Shown: one piece after another, positions 16,060 to 24,630 of the stretch
Position numbering within the stretch: position 1 is the first letter of the stretch
Layout of the letters: every line of letters begins with the position of its first letter
Assembly (NCBI GenBank): GCA_041648175.1
Contig: JBAZPO010000005.1
Span: forward strand, 124,001 to 188,000
DNA: 64,000 bases
Origin: Desulfobaccales bacterium
GTDB taxonomy: Bacteria > Desulfobacterota > Desulfobaccia > Desulfobaccales > 0-14-0-80-60-11
Reading direction: 5' to 3'
The notes under the pieces: model-generated
Told to the model about the DNA's origin: nothing
The model's input: the letters and a program-made list of their open reading frames with translations, nothing else
Databases searched by the model: none
Made by a program: the position numbers and the translations under genes

Positions 16060-18032
16060 TTGCGCGGATGGAAAAAATCTTTATTGTGGGGCCAAAGCGG
16101 TTGGCTCCTGAGATTTTATTCATGCTGCAGCAGGCCGGCGTCGTGCAAGTTGACTCTCTTCCCAGGGACCAGCTTGGCGCCTACCAGCTTGAACCCGGGG
16201 AAGAGAAGCGGCTCAGAAGGTGGGATGCCGTGGCGACCTCGACGGATCATACCTCAGGCCTCCTGGGTCTGGAGTTCGGCGCTGCGGTGGAACCCTTCTT
16301 GGGCGACCTGGAGGAGGCTGAAGCCATAGCTTCATCCTGCGAACAGCGCGCGGCTAGCCTGGTAGAAACGCGGGAACGGCTCAGGGACGAACTCCAATTG
16401 ATCGGCCAGTACCAGGAGGTCCTGGAGCATCTGGCGGCAGCAATGCAGGGGCTGGATGGCAGTTCCCGACTCGCAGTTATCCCCTTTATAGTCGAGAGGA
16501 CAGAAGACCTGGCGGCGTTGGAACAGGAACTCTCACCGGCGCTCGATGACCGTTTTCTCCTGACTGAGAGGCCGGTGGGAAACCTGATTGTCGCGGTCAT
16601 CGTTACCCTGAAGCGTGACGCCGAGGTAGCCAGAGGCATTCTCGCGCACGCCGGTTTGCATGAACTGCCGCGGCTGGGAGAATACGCCCGGATGGGCTTC
16701 AGGACCATGGCGGCGCGGCTGACGGCAAGATCAAGATTGGCCCCTAAAGAGCTGGCCGGCGTAGAGGAAGAATTGCGCCATCTGAGGCAAGAAGCGGGCC
16801 AGGAGTTGAGGAGTATTTGGAGCCAGGCCACCGATGAAACCAACCGCCTGCATACCCTCAGGGCCATGGCCTCCGGGCGTTACGGCTTTGCGCTATTCGG
16901 TTGGACGCCTGTCAGCCAGAAGACCGGGGTCATAGAACTCCTGAACCGGCAGTGCGACCGGATACTCTATACCTTCGAACCCGCGGAAGAACACCATGAA
17001 CCTTCGCTGATTCCGGTCCTGCTGGAAAATCCCGCCTGGGTCAAGCCCTTCGAGGCCTTGATCACTTTTTTGAATACTCCGCGCTACGACAGTTGGGACC
17101 CCACCTGGATCACCGCCACCCTGTTGCCGCTCTGGGTCGGCATGATTATGGGGGATGTGGGTTACGGCCTGGTTTTTATCGGAGTGGCCTGGTATTTGTC
17201 CAGGTTTGTGAGACGCAACCAGGTGCTCAAGGTAGAATTTTTCAAGATGCGGCTAGCACCGGAGACCGTAGCGCAGGTGGTGCGCATCATGAAGCCCATG
17301 ATCGTCTGGACTATCCTGTGGGGCTGTGTGTACGGGGAGTGCTTTGGCAACCTGTTCCACAGGTTGGGGGTCTTTGGGACGGCCCACCACCCGGGATTGA
17401 TCCCCACCCTAATTCGCCGGACCGATACTGCCGCCACCGCGACTCTATTAATTTTGGTTTCCATCGGTTTCGGCATTATCCAGGTGCTCCACGGTTTCGT
17501 CCTCAAGGCCCAACTGAGCCGCCGACACGGTGAGAAAAAGCCTTTCTGGGAAGCGAGCGGCTACTTCGGCGGCGTTTTTGCCCTGATGCTCTTCGGTTAT
17601 GCTTTTATGACCGAAGGCTATCCGCGCTGGCTGTTGATCGCGATGTTTGCAGGCGCCGCCTTATTCGTGTTCGGCATGATCCTCGCTAAAATGCCCCTTA
17701 TGATCGCAGAACTGCCGACACAAGGCGGCCATATCTTGAGCTACATCCGCCTCTACGCGGTGGGAATGGCTTCGGCCATTCTTGCGGACCTGGCTACCGA
17801 CATCGGGTTTGCGTTTTATCCGATGGGAGGCATCGCCGGAGTCTTCATGGGCATTGTGATCGGCCTGGGATTGGGACTCCTGATCCATGCGCTTCTACTC
17901 ATCCTTCTTACCATAAGCCATGTAGTTCAGCCTATTCGTCTCATCTGGGTCGAATTTTTCACCAAGTTTGATTTCTACACCTTGAGCGGCAGGCCGTACC
18001 GCCCATTCAAGGTGCAGGGCGGCGCGCCATAA
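16056..18032 (+). CDS. atpI: A/V-type ATPase subunit I (a subunit)
   Basis: 658 residues starting with GTG in a GTGA overlap. A long N-terminal cytoplasmic half with coiled-coil segments (starting MEKIFIVGPKRLAPEILFML) anchors the stalks. The C-terminal half has about seven to eight membrane helices, including GHILSYIRLYAVGMASAILAD, where the Arg faces the rotor ring. It forms the ion half-channels. Confidence 0.95.
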   Translation: MIARMEKIFIVGPKRLAPEILFMLQQAGVVQVDSLPRDQLGAYQLEPGEEKRLRRWDAVATSTDHTSGLLGLEFGAAVEPFLGDLEEAEAIASSCEQRAASLVETRERLRDELQLIGQYQEVLEHLAAAMQGLDGSSRLAVIPFIVERTEDLAALEQELSPALDDRFLLTERPVGNLIVAVIVTLKRDAEVARGILAHAGLHELPRLGEYARMGFRTMAARLTARSRLAPKELAGVEEELRHLRQEAGQELRSIWSQATDETNRLHTLRAMASGRYGFALFGWTPVSQKTGVIELLNRQCDRILYTFEPAEEHHEPSLIPVLLENPAWVKPFEALITFLNTPRYDSWDPTWITATLLPLWVGMIMGDVGYGLVFIGVAWYLSRFVRRNQVLKVEFFKMRLAPETVAQVVRIMKPMIVWTILWGCVYGECFGNLFHRLGVFGTAHHPGLIPTLIRRTDTAATATLLILVSIGFGIIQVLHGFVLKAQLSRRHGEKKPFWEASGYFGGVFALMLFGYAFMTEGYPRWLLIAMFAGAALFVFGMILAKMPLMIAELPTQGGHILSYIRLYAVGMASAILADLATDIGFAFYPMGGIAGVFMGIVIGLGLGLLIHALLLILLTISHVVQPIRLIWVEFFTKFDFYTLSGRPYRPFKVQGGAP

Positions 18033-18101
18033 TTGCAGCATATTGGCAGGGGACCCGAACGGTAACTCTAAAAGTCTTATAAAAACTAAGGAGGAGAGTT
18101 G

Positions 18102-18413
18102 ATGAAAGCAAGGTTTCTTTTCATTCTGGGGCTTCTCTTCGCATGTGCCGCAATGTTCGCGCCGCAGGTCATGGCCGCCGAGGGAACGAACATCACGTCG
18201 GATAAAGGATTGGCGGCAATTGGCATAGGGTTGGCCGTCGGACTGAGCGCCCTGGGAACCGGCCTGGCGCAGTCCCGGATCGGACCGGCGGGGCTCGGCG
18301 CCGCTGCGGAAAAACCTGAAATGCAGGGTCTGGCGCTTATCTTCTTACTCTTGCCTGAGACCTTGGTGATCTTTGGATTGGTCGTAGCGTTCATGCTCAT
18401 AGGGCGGCTGTAA
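18102..18413 (+). CDS. atpK: A/V-type ATPase proteolipid (K/c ring)
   Basis: 103 residues, with AGGAGGAGAG before the ATG at 18102. An N-terminal hydrophobic signal-like segment (FILGLLFACAAMFAPQVMA) is followed by one two-helix hairpin: GIGLAVGLSALGTGLAQSRIG and LIFLLLPETLVIFGLVVAFML. Glu in LLPET is the ion-carrying residue. Gln in AQSRIG occurs in Na+-binding rings, so Na+ coupling is possible but cannot be decided here. Confidence 0.93.
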   Translation: MKARFLFILGLLFACAAMFAPQVMAAEGTNITSDKGLAAIGIGLAVGLSALGTGLAQSRIGPAGLGAAAEKPEMQGLALIFLLLPETLVIFGLVVAFMLIGRL

Positions 18414-18976
18414 TGTCGAAGCTGGAGGAGATTCTCCAGCAAGAGGCTGAGGCTGAGATCGATGCGATCCTGGCACAGGCGGATTCAAGGGCCGCCAAGA
18501 TTGTCAGCGAGGCGCAAAGCCGCGCCTCGGCCAAGGTAGCAGCCCACCAAAAGAAGATCGAGGCTGAGGCTCACGCTGCAACCCGGCAGGGCCAAAGTAC
18601 GGCCGAACTCATTGTCTCCAAGGCCCGCATACAAGCCAAAGGGGAGATGATGGACCTGCTGCGACAGAAGGTATTGCTGGCGTTAGAAGAAACTCCCTCC
18701 AAACCGGGTTACGGCGAGGTTCTCCAGGCGCTGGCCGAGGAGGCCATGGGTGTTACTGAAGGCGCGGAGGCAGTGGTGGTGCACCCTCACGATAAGGAGA
18801 AATTGAATGATTGGGCGATGCACCGCGGGCTCGCACTGCAAACCGACCCGGAACTTCGCCTTGGGGTGCGGATTGTGAGCCGGATCGGCAAGAATGTGGA
18901 AAACACTTTGCACGAGCGGTTACATCGCGCCTGGGGCACGCTTGCCCCCGAGGTGACCAAGCTGCTCTGGGAGTGA
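18413..18976 (+). CDS. atpE: A/V-type ATPase subunit E (stalk)
   Basis: 187 residues; ATG overlaps the previous TAA by one base (TAATG). An N-terminal half of Ala/Glu/Lys-rich coiled coil and a C-terminal globular half (AVVVHPHDKEKLNDW, LRLGVRIVSRIGKNVENTLHERL) match the peripheral stalk subunit E that ties the catalytic head to subunit I. Confidence 0.9.
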   Translation: MSKLEEILQQEAEAEIDAILAQADSRAAKIVSEAQSRASAKVAAHQKKIEAEAHAATRQGQSTAELIVSKARIQAKGEMMDLLRQKVLLALEETPSKPGYGEVLQALAEEAMGVTEGAEAVVVHPHDKEKLNDWAMHRGLALQTDPELRLGVRIVSRIGKNVENTLHERLHRAWGTLAPEVTKLLWE

Positions 18977-18985
18977 GGGAAGCGT

Positions 18986-19969
18986 TTGACTGACGATTTC
19001 ACCTATTTGAACGCTCGCATCTGGGTGAGGCGCAGCCGGTTGCTGCCTGAGCGCTTCTTCCGTGAGGCGCTGAGACTGGAATTCCCTGACCTGGTAAAGC
19101 TCCTGAAAGAAAGCATATACGGTTCTGACCTTACGGGAGATACCCTCGCAGACCTGGACCGCGCTGTCATGGTTCATTTGAACCGCACGGTAGGAGACTT
19201 ACCCCGTCTGGTCTCCGGGGTGGCCCGCGAGTCTGTCAGTCTGCTGTTAATGCGCTCCGACCTGGCTAATGTGAAAACCATTCTGCGTGGGAAGCAGGCG
19301 GGCTGGGCGCCCGAGGAAATCATGGGTCATCTTGGCGCGGGCACGATTCCCCGAGCCTTCTACGGCCACCTAGTCGAGGCCGCAGACGCGGCATCCCTGG
19401 CGCAACTTTTTTCGTTGCCCGAGCACCCGCTCGCCCACGCCCTCCGTAAGGCAGTGTCGGCCTCGGGGGAACCGCTGGAGATAGAGATTACCCTTGACCG
19501 GGAGTTCTATGCCGCGCTGCTGCTCCGGGCTCAGGAGCTGGGCCAGTCGTACCTTGCCGATTTTATGAGTTTTGAGATCGATGCCTTGAACCTGGCCACC
19601 GGGCTCAAGCTGTCCACTTTGGGTTTTAAAGGACAGTCGAACCGATATTTCCTGCCGGGAGGCAAACGCGTGGGCCTGCCTCTCTTTGAGCTTCTGGCTG
19701 CCGGAGAAGTGGACGCACTGAAGGTGTTGGGAAACACTGTTTTCGGACGTGTGGCTGAGGCGAAAGACCTCGCCACTCTGGAACGGGGCCTCCGCTGTAT
19801 TCTTTTGGCCAAAGCCCATGAAGGGGTTAAGGACATGCTGGGAGGAGGTATGGCCAACGATTACATCCTCCATAAGGAGTGGGAGGCTGGCCGGATTCGG
19901 CTGTTGGCCCGGCGAGCTTTTTTTGGGTTGCCAACCGCTGCCGTGGAACCGGAGGTGTTTTGCCAGTGA
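18986..19969 (+). CDS. atpC: A/V-type ATPase subunit C (d)
   Basis: 327 residues starting with TTG behind GAGGGAAGCG. Helical protein of the V-type d / A-type C family (YLNARIWVRRSRLLPERFF at the start, LRCILLAKAHEGVKDMLGGG near the end). It caps the rotor ring and links it to the central stalk. Its stop overlaps the GTG of the next gene (GTGA). Confidence 0.9.
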   Translation: MTDDFTYLNARIWVRRSRLLPERFFREALRLEFPDLVKLLKESIYGSDLTGDTLADLDRAVMVHLNRTVGDLPRLVSGVARESVSLLLMRSDLANVKTILRGKQAGWAPEEIMGHLGAGTIPRAFYGHLVEAADAASLAQLFSLPEHPLAHALRKAVSASGEPLEIEITLDREFYAALLLRAQELGQSYLADFMSFEIDALNLATGLKLSTLGFKGQSNRYFLPGGKRVGLPLFELLAAGEVDALKVLGNTVFGRVAEAKDLATLERGLRCILLAKAHEGVKDMLGGGMANDYILHKEWEAGRIRLLARRAFFGLPTAAVEPEVFCQ

Positions 19970-20292
19970 AGATTGCGGTTCTGACTGATCCTGAATCCGC
20001 GGCGGGATACCGCCTCGGCGGCCTGGAAGTGGCATTGGCCCATGACCCGGCCGAAGCCCGGGAGGTGTTGGCGCGTCTGGTTCAGACAGGAGACTATGCA
20101 CTCGTAATAGTCAATATGACGTTGTTGCCGGACCCTTACCAGGCAGTTAAAAGGGAGCTGCGCGGCCGGGATCTCCCGGTCCTGCTGGCGGCCCCGGCGC
20201 ATCGTGCTGCGGTCACCGTCGCCGGCGAAGACGCCGAGGCGTACCTGCGACAGTTGATCAAGGAAACCATGGGCTACGAGATTAAGCTTTAG
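19966..20292 (+). CDS. atpF: A/V-type ATPase subunit F
   Basis: 108 residues starting with GTG at 19966 in a four-base overlap. Rossmann-like small subunit (KIAVLTDPESAAGYRLGGLE, DYALVIVNMTLL, LPVLLAAPAHR) that binds the central rotor shaft D. A 69-bp gap with GGAGG precedes the next gene. Confidence 0.9.
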   Translation: MKIAVLTDPESAAGYRLGGLEVALAHDPAEAREVLARLVQTGDYALVIVNMTLLPDPYQAVKRELRGRDLPVLLAAPAHRAAVTVAGEDAEAYLRQLIKETMGYEIKL

Positions 20293-20361
20293 AGGCCGGA
20301 ACCTGGGCCGCGGGAGTCAGCGAACTTGGGACTTCCGCAACCCGCTCACATCGGAGGAAAA

Positions 20362-22098
20362 ATGATCCGGGGAACCGTCCGGAAAATCACCGGCCCCGCA
20401 GTTATTGCCAAAGGGATGCTGGGCGCCCGCATGTACGACATTGTTAAAGTGGGCGAAGAAGAACTGGTCGGTGAAATCATCCGCCTGGAAGGGGACACCG
20501 CCTTCGTCCAGGTGTACGAGGACACCTTCGGCCTCCTGGTGGGTCAACCGGTGGTATCATCAGGGGTGCCGCTGGCCGTGGAACTGGGCCCCGGATTGCT
20601 GAACGCCGTCTTTGACGGGATTCAGCGGCCACTTTACGCAATTCAGGAGAAAACCGGCAATTTCATCTCCCGGGGCGTGGAAGCGCTGGCGTTAGACCGG
20701 CAGAAGCAATGGGACTGGACCCCCAAGGTTAACGTGGGCGATGCGGTCACGGGCGGGTTGACCCTCGGTACGGTGCCAGAGTTCCGCTTCATCCACAAAA
20801 TCATGGCGCCGCCTGAGGTCAGCGGGGTGGTCAAACAGGTAAAACCGGCCGGCTCCTACAGCGTGGAAGAACCGGTGGTGACCCTCGAAGACGGTACCGA
20901 GCTTAAAATGGTCCAGATCTGGCCGGTCCGGCGACCGCGCCCGGTCAAGGAAAAGCTTGATCCGACCACGCCGTTTCTCACCGGCACGCGGATACTGGAC
21001 GTACTGTTTCCCGTGGCTATGGGCGGCAACGCCGCGATCCCCGGACCGTTTGGCTCCGGCAAAACGGTGACGCAGCAGTCTCTGGCCAAGTGGTCCAACG
21101 CCGATATCGTGGTTTACGTGGGCTGCGGGGAACGGGGCAATGAAATGACGGACGTGCTCACGGAGTTTCCCAGTCTTATCGACCCCAGGACCGGCGACCC
21201 GCTGATGCACCGCACTGTGCTGATTGCCAACACCTCCAACATGCCGGTGGCGGCCCGGGAGGCCAGCATCTATGTGGGGGTGACTCTGGCCGAATATTTC
21301 CGCGACCAGGGTTATGCGGTGGCCTTGATGGCCGACTCCACCAGCCGTTGGGCCGAGGCGTTGCGGGAAATCTCTTCACGGCTGGAGGAGATGCCCGCCG
21401 AAGAAGGTTATCCCCCGTATCTGTCTTCTCGCCTGGCCGCGTTCTATGAACGGGCGGGCCTGGTCACCACCCTGGCGGGAGAGCGCGGCGCGGTCTCCGT
21501 GGTCGGGGCCGTCTCCCCCGCGGGGGGCGACATGTCCGAACCGGTGACGCAGTCCACCCTGCGCATCGCGGGCGCCTTCTGGCGGCTGGACGCGTCCCTG
21601 GCCTACCGGCGCCACTTTCCGGCCATTCATTGGAACGGCTCCTACTCCTTGTATATGCCGCTCCTGGCGCAGTGGTATCGGGAGAACCTGGAGCCGGGTT
21701 ACCCGGAAATGCGGGATGCCCTCAGCCGGTTGCTGCAACAGGAGGCCTCCTTGCAGGAAATGGTGCAACTGGTGGGGCCGGATGCCCTGCAAGATCAGGA
21801 GCGGCTGATCATTGAAGTGGGCCGCATCATCCGCGAAGACTTTCTGCAGCAGGACGCGTTCCACGAAAACGACGCCTATTGTTCCATGGAAAAGGCCCAG
21901 GGGATCATCCGGATGATTTTGAGCTTTTACCAACAGGCCGAAAAGGCTTTAAAAACGGGGGTCCCCATCGACGATCTCATCCAGAACCCGGTGCTGGAGA
22001 AAATCGCCCGGGCGCGGTTCACGGCCGAAGATCGTTTTCAGGCCTACCGGGACGAGGCGCTGGGGGAGATTGATACAGCTTTCGGGAAAAAAGGCTAA
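20362..22098 (+). CDS. atpA: A/V-type ATPase catalytic subunit A
   Basis: 578 residues from the ATG at 20362 with GGAGG five bases upstream. P-loop GPFGSGKT at ~228-235, the A-specific non-homologous region before it, GERGNEMTDVL, and ADSTSRWAEALREIS. Catalytic nucleotide-binding subunit, full length for the family. Confidence 0.97.
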   Translation: MIRGTVRKITGPAVIAKGMLGARMYDIVKVGEEELVGEIIRLEGDTAFVQVYEDTFGLLVGQPVVSSGVPLAVELGPGLLNAVFDGIQRPLYAIQEKTGNFISRGVEALALDRQKQWDWTPKVNVGDAVTGGLTLGTVPEFRFIHKIMAPPEVSGVVKQVKPAGSYSVEEPVVTLEDGTELKMVQIWPVRRPRPVKEKLDPTTPFLTGTRILDVLFPVAMGGNAAIPGPFGSGKTVTQQSLAKWSNADIVVYVGCGERGNEMTDVLTEFPSLIDPRTGDPLMHRTVLIANTSNMPVAAREASIYVGVTLAEYFRDQGYAVALMADSTSRWAEALREISSRLEEMPAEEGYPPYLSSRLAAFYERAGLVTTLAGERGAVSVVGAVSPAGGDMSEPVTQSTLRIAGAFWRLDASLAYRRHFPAIHWNGSYSLYMPLLAQWYRENLEPGYPEMRDALSRLLQQEASLQEMVQLVGPDALQDQERLIIEVGRIIREDFLQQDAFHENDAYCSMEKAQGIIRMILSFYQQAEKALKTGVPIDDLIQNPVLEKIARARFTAEDRFQAYRDEALGEIDTAFGKKG

Positions 22099-22107
22099 GG
22101 AATCACC

Positions 22108-23523
22108 ATGGATCTTTTGAAGAGGGAATATAGCTCGCTGAGCTACATCTCGGGGCCGCTGCTGTTCGTGGATAATGCCCGAGATCTGGCCTATAACGCC
22201 ATCGTGGAAATCAGGGATGGCCAAGGCCGGTTGCGGAGCGGCCAGGTCATCGAGGTGTCCGAGGAATATGCGGTCATTCAAGTATTTGAGGAGACCGCGG
22301 GACTGGACCTGGCCCGGACCTCAGTGAGCCTGGTGGAAAATGTGGCCCGCCTGGGGGTGTCTAAAGACATGCTGGGCCGGCGCTTCAACGGCATCGGCAA
22401 ACCCATTGACCATTTGCCCCCGGTCCTGGCGGAAAAGCGCCCGGCCATCGCCGGCATGCCTATCAACCCCGTGGCCCGCAAGAAGCCCGTGGAGTTTATT
22501 CAAACCGGCATTTCCACCATCGACATCATGAACACCTTGGTCCGCGGGCAGAAGCTGCCGATTTTTTCCTCTCCCGGCCTGCCCGCCAATGAACTTGCGG
22601 CCCAGATTGCCCGGCAAGCCACCGTACCCGGGGAGCAATCCCCCTTCGCGGTGGTTTTTGCCGCCATGGGGGTGACGCAGCGGGAAGTGAGTTATTTCAT
22701 CAGCGAGTTCGAGAAGACCGGGGCCTTGTCGCGATCGGTGCTGTTTCTCAATAAGGCCGACGATCCCACGGTGGAGCGCATCCTGACGCCCCGTATGGCT
22801 CTGACGGTGGCGGAGTACCTGGCCTTTGAGCACGGTTACCATGTGCTTGTGATCCTGACGGATATGACCAATTATTGCGAGGCGCTCCGCGAGGTGGGTG
22901 CTTCCCGGGGTGAGATCCCCGGTCGCCGCGGCTACCCAGGTTACATGTATACCGACCTTTCCACTATCTATGAACGCGCCGGGGTGATTGCCGGAAGCTC
23001 GGGCTCGGTGACCCAAATCCCTATACTCTCCATGCCCGGAGGCGATCGCACCCACCCTATTCCGGATTTGACCGGTTACATCACCGAAGGGCAGATTCAG
23101 CTCTCCAACGAGCTGAACCGCAAAGGCTTTTTTCCGCCCATCGACCCCCTCCCCTCCCTCTCCAGATTGGCTAACAGCGCCATCGGCAAGGGCAAGACCC
23201 GGGACGACCACAAGCAGGTCTCGGATCAGCTCTTTGCGGCCTACGCCAACGGCGTGGACATCCGCAAGCTGGTGGCCATCATCGGCGAGGAGAGCTTAAC
23301 CGAAAACGATCGCCGTTATCTTGCGTTCGCTGACAGCTTCGAAAAGAACTTCATTCATCAGGGCCAGCAAAACCGGGAACTGGACGAATCGCTCGATCTG
23401 GCCTGGTCGCTGCTCTCCATTCTGCCGGAATCCGAGTTGAAGCGGGTTTCCGAGGATCACATCGGCAAATATTATGGCGCCCGGCTCAAGGATTTTTGGG
23501 ATACACAAAAGGAAGTTCCATGA
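22108..23523 (+). CDS. atpB: A/V-type ATPase regulatory subunit B
   Basis: 471 residues. Non-catalytic subunit: the P-loop is replaced by FSSPGLPANELAAQI, as normal in B subunits. DMTNYCEALREVGASRGEIPGR and the SLSRLANSAIG motif are diagnostic. Nine bases separate it from subunit A; its stop overlaps the subunit D ATG (ATGA). Confidence 0.97.
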   Translation: MDLLKREYSSLSYISGPLLFVDNARDLAYNAIVEIRDGQGRLRSGQVIEVSEEYAVIQVFEETAGLDLARTSVSLVENVARLGVSKDMLGRRFNGIGKPIDHLPPVLAEKRPAIAGMPINPVARKKPVEFIQTGISTIDIMNTLVRGQKLPIFSSPGLPANELAAQIARQATVPGEQSPFAVVFAAMGVTQREVSYFISEFEKTGALSRSVLFLNKADDPTVERILTPRMALTVAEYLAFEHGYHVLVILTDMTNYCEALREVGASRGEIPGRRGYPGYMYTDLSTIYERAGVIAGSSGSVTQIPILSMPGGDRTHPIPDLTGYITEGQIQLSNELNRKGFFPPIDPLPSLSRLANSAIGKGKTRDDHKQVSDQLFAAYANGVDIRKLVAIIGEESLTENDRRYLAFADSFEKNFIHQGQQNRELDESLDLAWSLLSILPESELKRVSEDHIGKYYGARLKDFWDTQKEVP

Positions 23524-24140
23524 ACGGGATCAGCCCCACCCGGATGAACCTACTCTCCCGCCGCAGTCAACTGGGACTGGCCAGCCGGGGTGTAGAGCTG
23601 CTGGAAAAGAAGCGGGACGCGCTCGTAAAGGAATTCTTCGCAAACGTGCACGAGGCCTTGGAGGCGCGGAGGCAGCTTTATCAAAGCGCCCAGGAGGCCC
23701 ACCGGGCCTTGATGTTGGCGAAATCTTTCGACGGACCCGAGGTCGTAGAGACGCTCTCATTAGGAGTGCCGGTCAGGTTCACCGCGCAGGCCGAGATTGA
23801 CAATGTCTGGGGAACCCGGGTGCCGCGGCTGGCCATAGCTGCCTCTCAGGCAGCCACCATGAGCCCGCTGGCAGTGGGAGGGAGGACCATAGCAGCTCAG
23901 GCCGCCTTTCACAGACTTTGCCAGGTGCTCATCGAGGTAGCTAATCGCGAAGCGCGCCTGCGCCGCATTGCCGGAGAAATCAAAAAGACGGCCCGCCGGG
24001 TGAATGCCTTGCAGCAGGCGGTAATTCCCGGCATTCGCGCCCAAATCCGCGCCATCCAACAGGCCCTCGATCAACAGGAGCAGGAGGACATCTTTCGGCT
24101 CAAACGCATTAAGGGCAAGATCGAGGCTCACAATCCCTAA
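23520..24140 (+). CDS. atpD: A/V-type ATPase central shaft subunit D
   Basis: 206 residues from the ATG at 23520. Starts ISPTRMNLLSRRSQLGLASRG with VELLEKKRDALVKEF, typical of subunit D, and ends in a second long helix (RLKRIKGKIEAHNP); the two form the rotating coiled coil. Last gene of the operon; no clear terminator follows before the tRNA pair. Confidence 0.95.
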   Translation: MNGISPTRMNLLSRRSQLGLASRGVELLEKKRDALVKEFFANVHEALEARRQLYQSAQEAHRALMLAKSFDGPEVVETLSLGVPVRFTAQAEIDNVWGTRVPRLAIAASQAATMSPLAVGGRTIAAQAAFHRLCQVLIEVANREARLRRIAGEIKKTARRVNALQQAVIPGIRAQIRAIQQALDQQEQEDIFRLKRIKGKIEAHNP

Positions 24141-24212
24141 AAAGATTCCGGCGAGCGGTGTTCACTAAGAAAATTTCGGAGGGAGGATTTGAAGCTGGAT
24201 ACATGAAATAGC

Positions 24213-24287
24213 TGGAGGCGGCATCCAGATTCGAACTGGAGAATAACGGTTTTGCAGACCGCTGCCTTACCTCTTGGCTATGCCGCC
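24213..24287 (-). tRNA. tRNA-Cys (GCA)
   Basis: Minus strand. The acceptor arm GGCGGCA pairs with TGCCGCC, the anticodon loop reads CTGCAAA, the TTCGAAT T-loop is present, and 3' CCA is encoded. Confidence 0.95.
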
Positions 24288-24289
24288 TC

Positions 24290-24364
24290 TGGAGCGGGAA
24301 AGGGGATTCGAACCCCCGACTTCGACCTTGGCAAGGTCGCACTCTACCGCTGAGTTATTCCCGC
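24290..24364 (-). tRNA. tRNA-Gly (GCC)
   Basis: Minus strand, two bases upstream of tRNA-Cys and probably co-transcribed. GCGGGAA pairs with TTCCCGC, the anticodon loop reads TTGCCAA, the T-loop is GTTCGAATC, and CCA is encoded. Confidence 0.95.
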
Positions 24365-24535
24365 TCACCCCTTTTATGTCTTAAAAATCGGCCGACTTGT
24401 CAAGGGGAAAATTGTCTCCAGAAAGCAAGAACAGCATTTTGTCAGCTCTCAATTTCCTTTTAACGACTCGACGGTTTGCATAAATCTCCTCGTCTTTTTT
24501 GGCAAAAGTTCATGGTTATTTTTACTTGTTAATCC

Positions 24536-24544
24536 TGATATAAT
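24536..24544 (+). promoter_or_regulatory. possible promoter of fdhA
   Basis: An extended -10, TGATATAAT, in an AT-rich stretch 86 bp before the fdhA ATG. No clear -35, as often with the extended form. The rest of 24365-24630 shows nothing else. Confidence 0.45.
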
Positions 24545-24630
24545 GTTAAATATAAAACGATTTTATCCATAAAATCCAATGAGCAGCCATCTATCCCATA
24601 TACCAGGACTTAAAGTCTAGGAGCGCCTCC

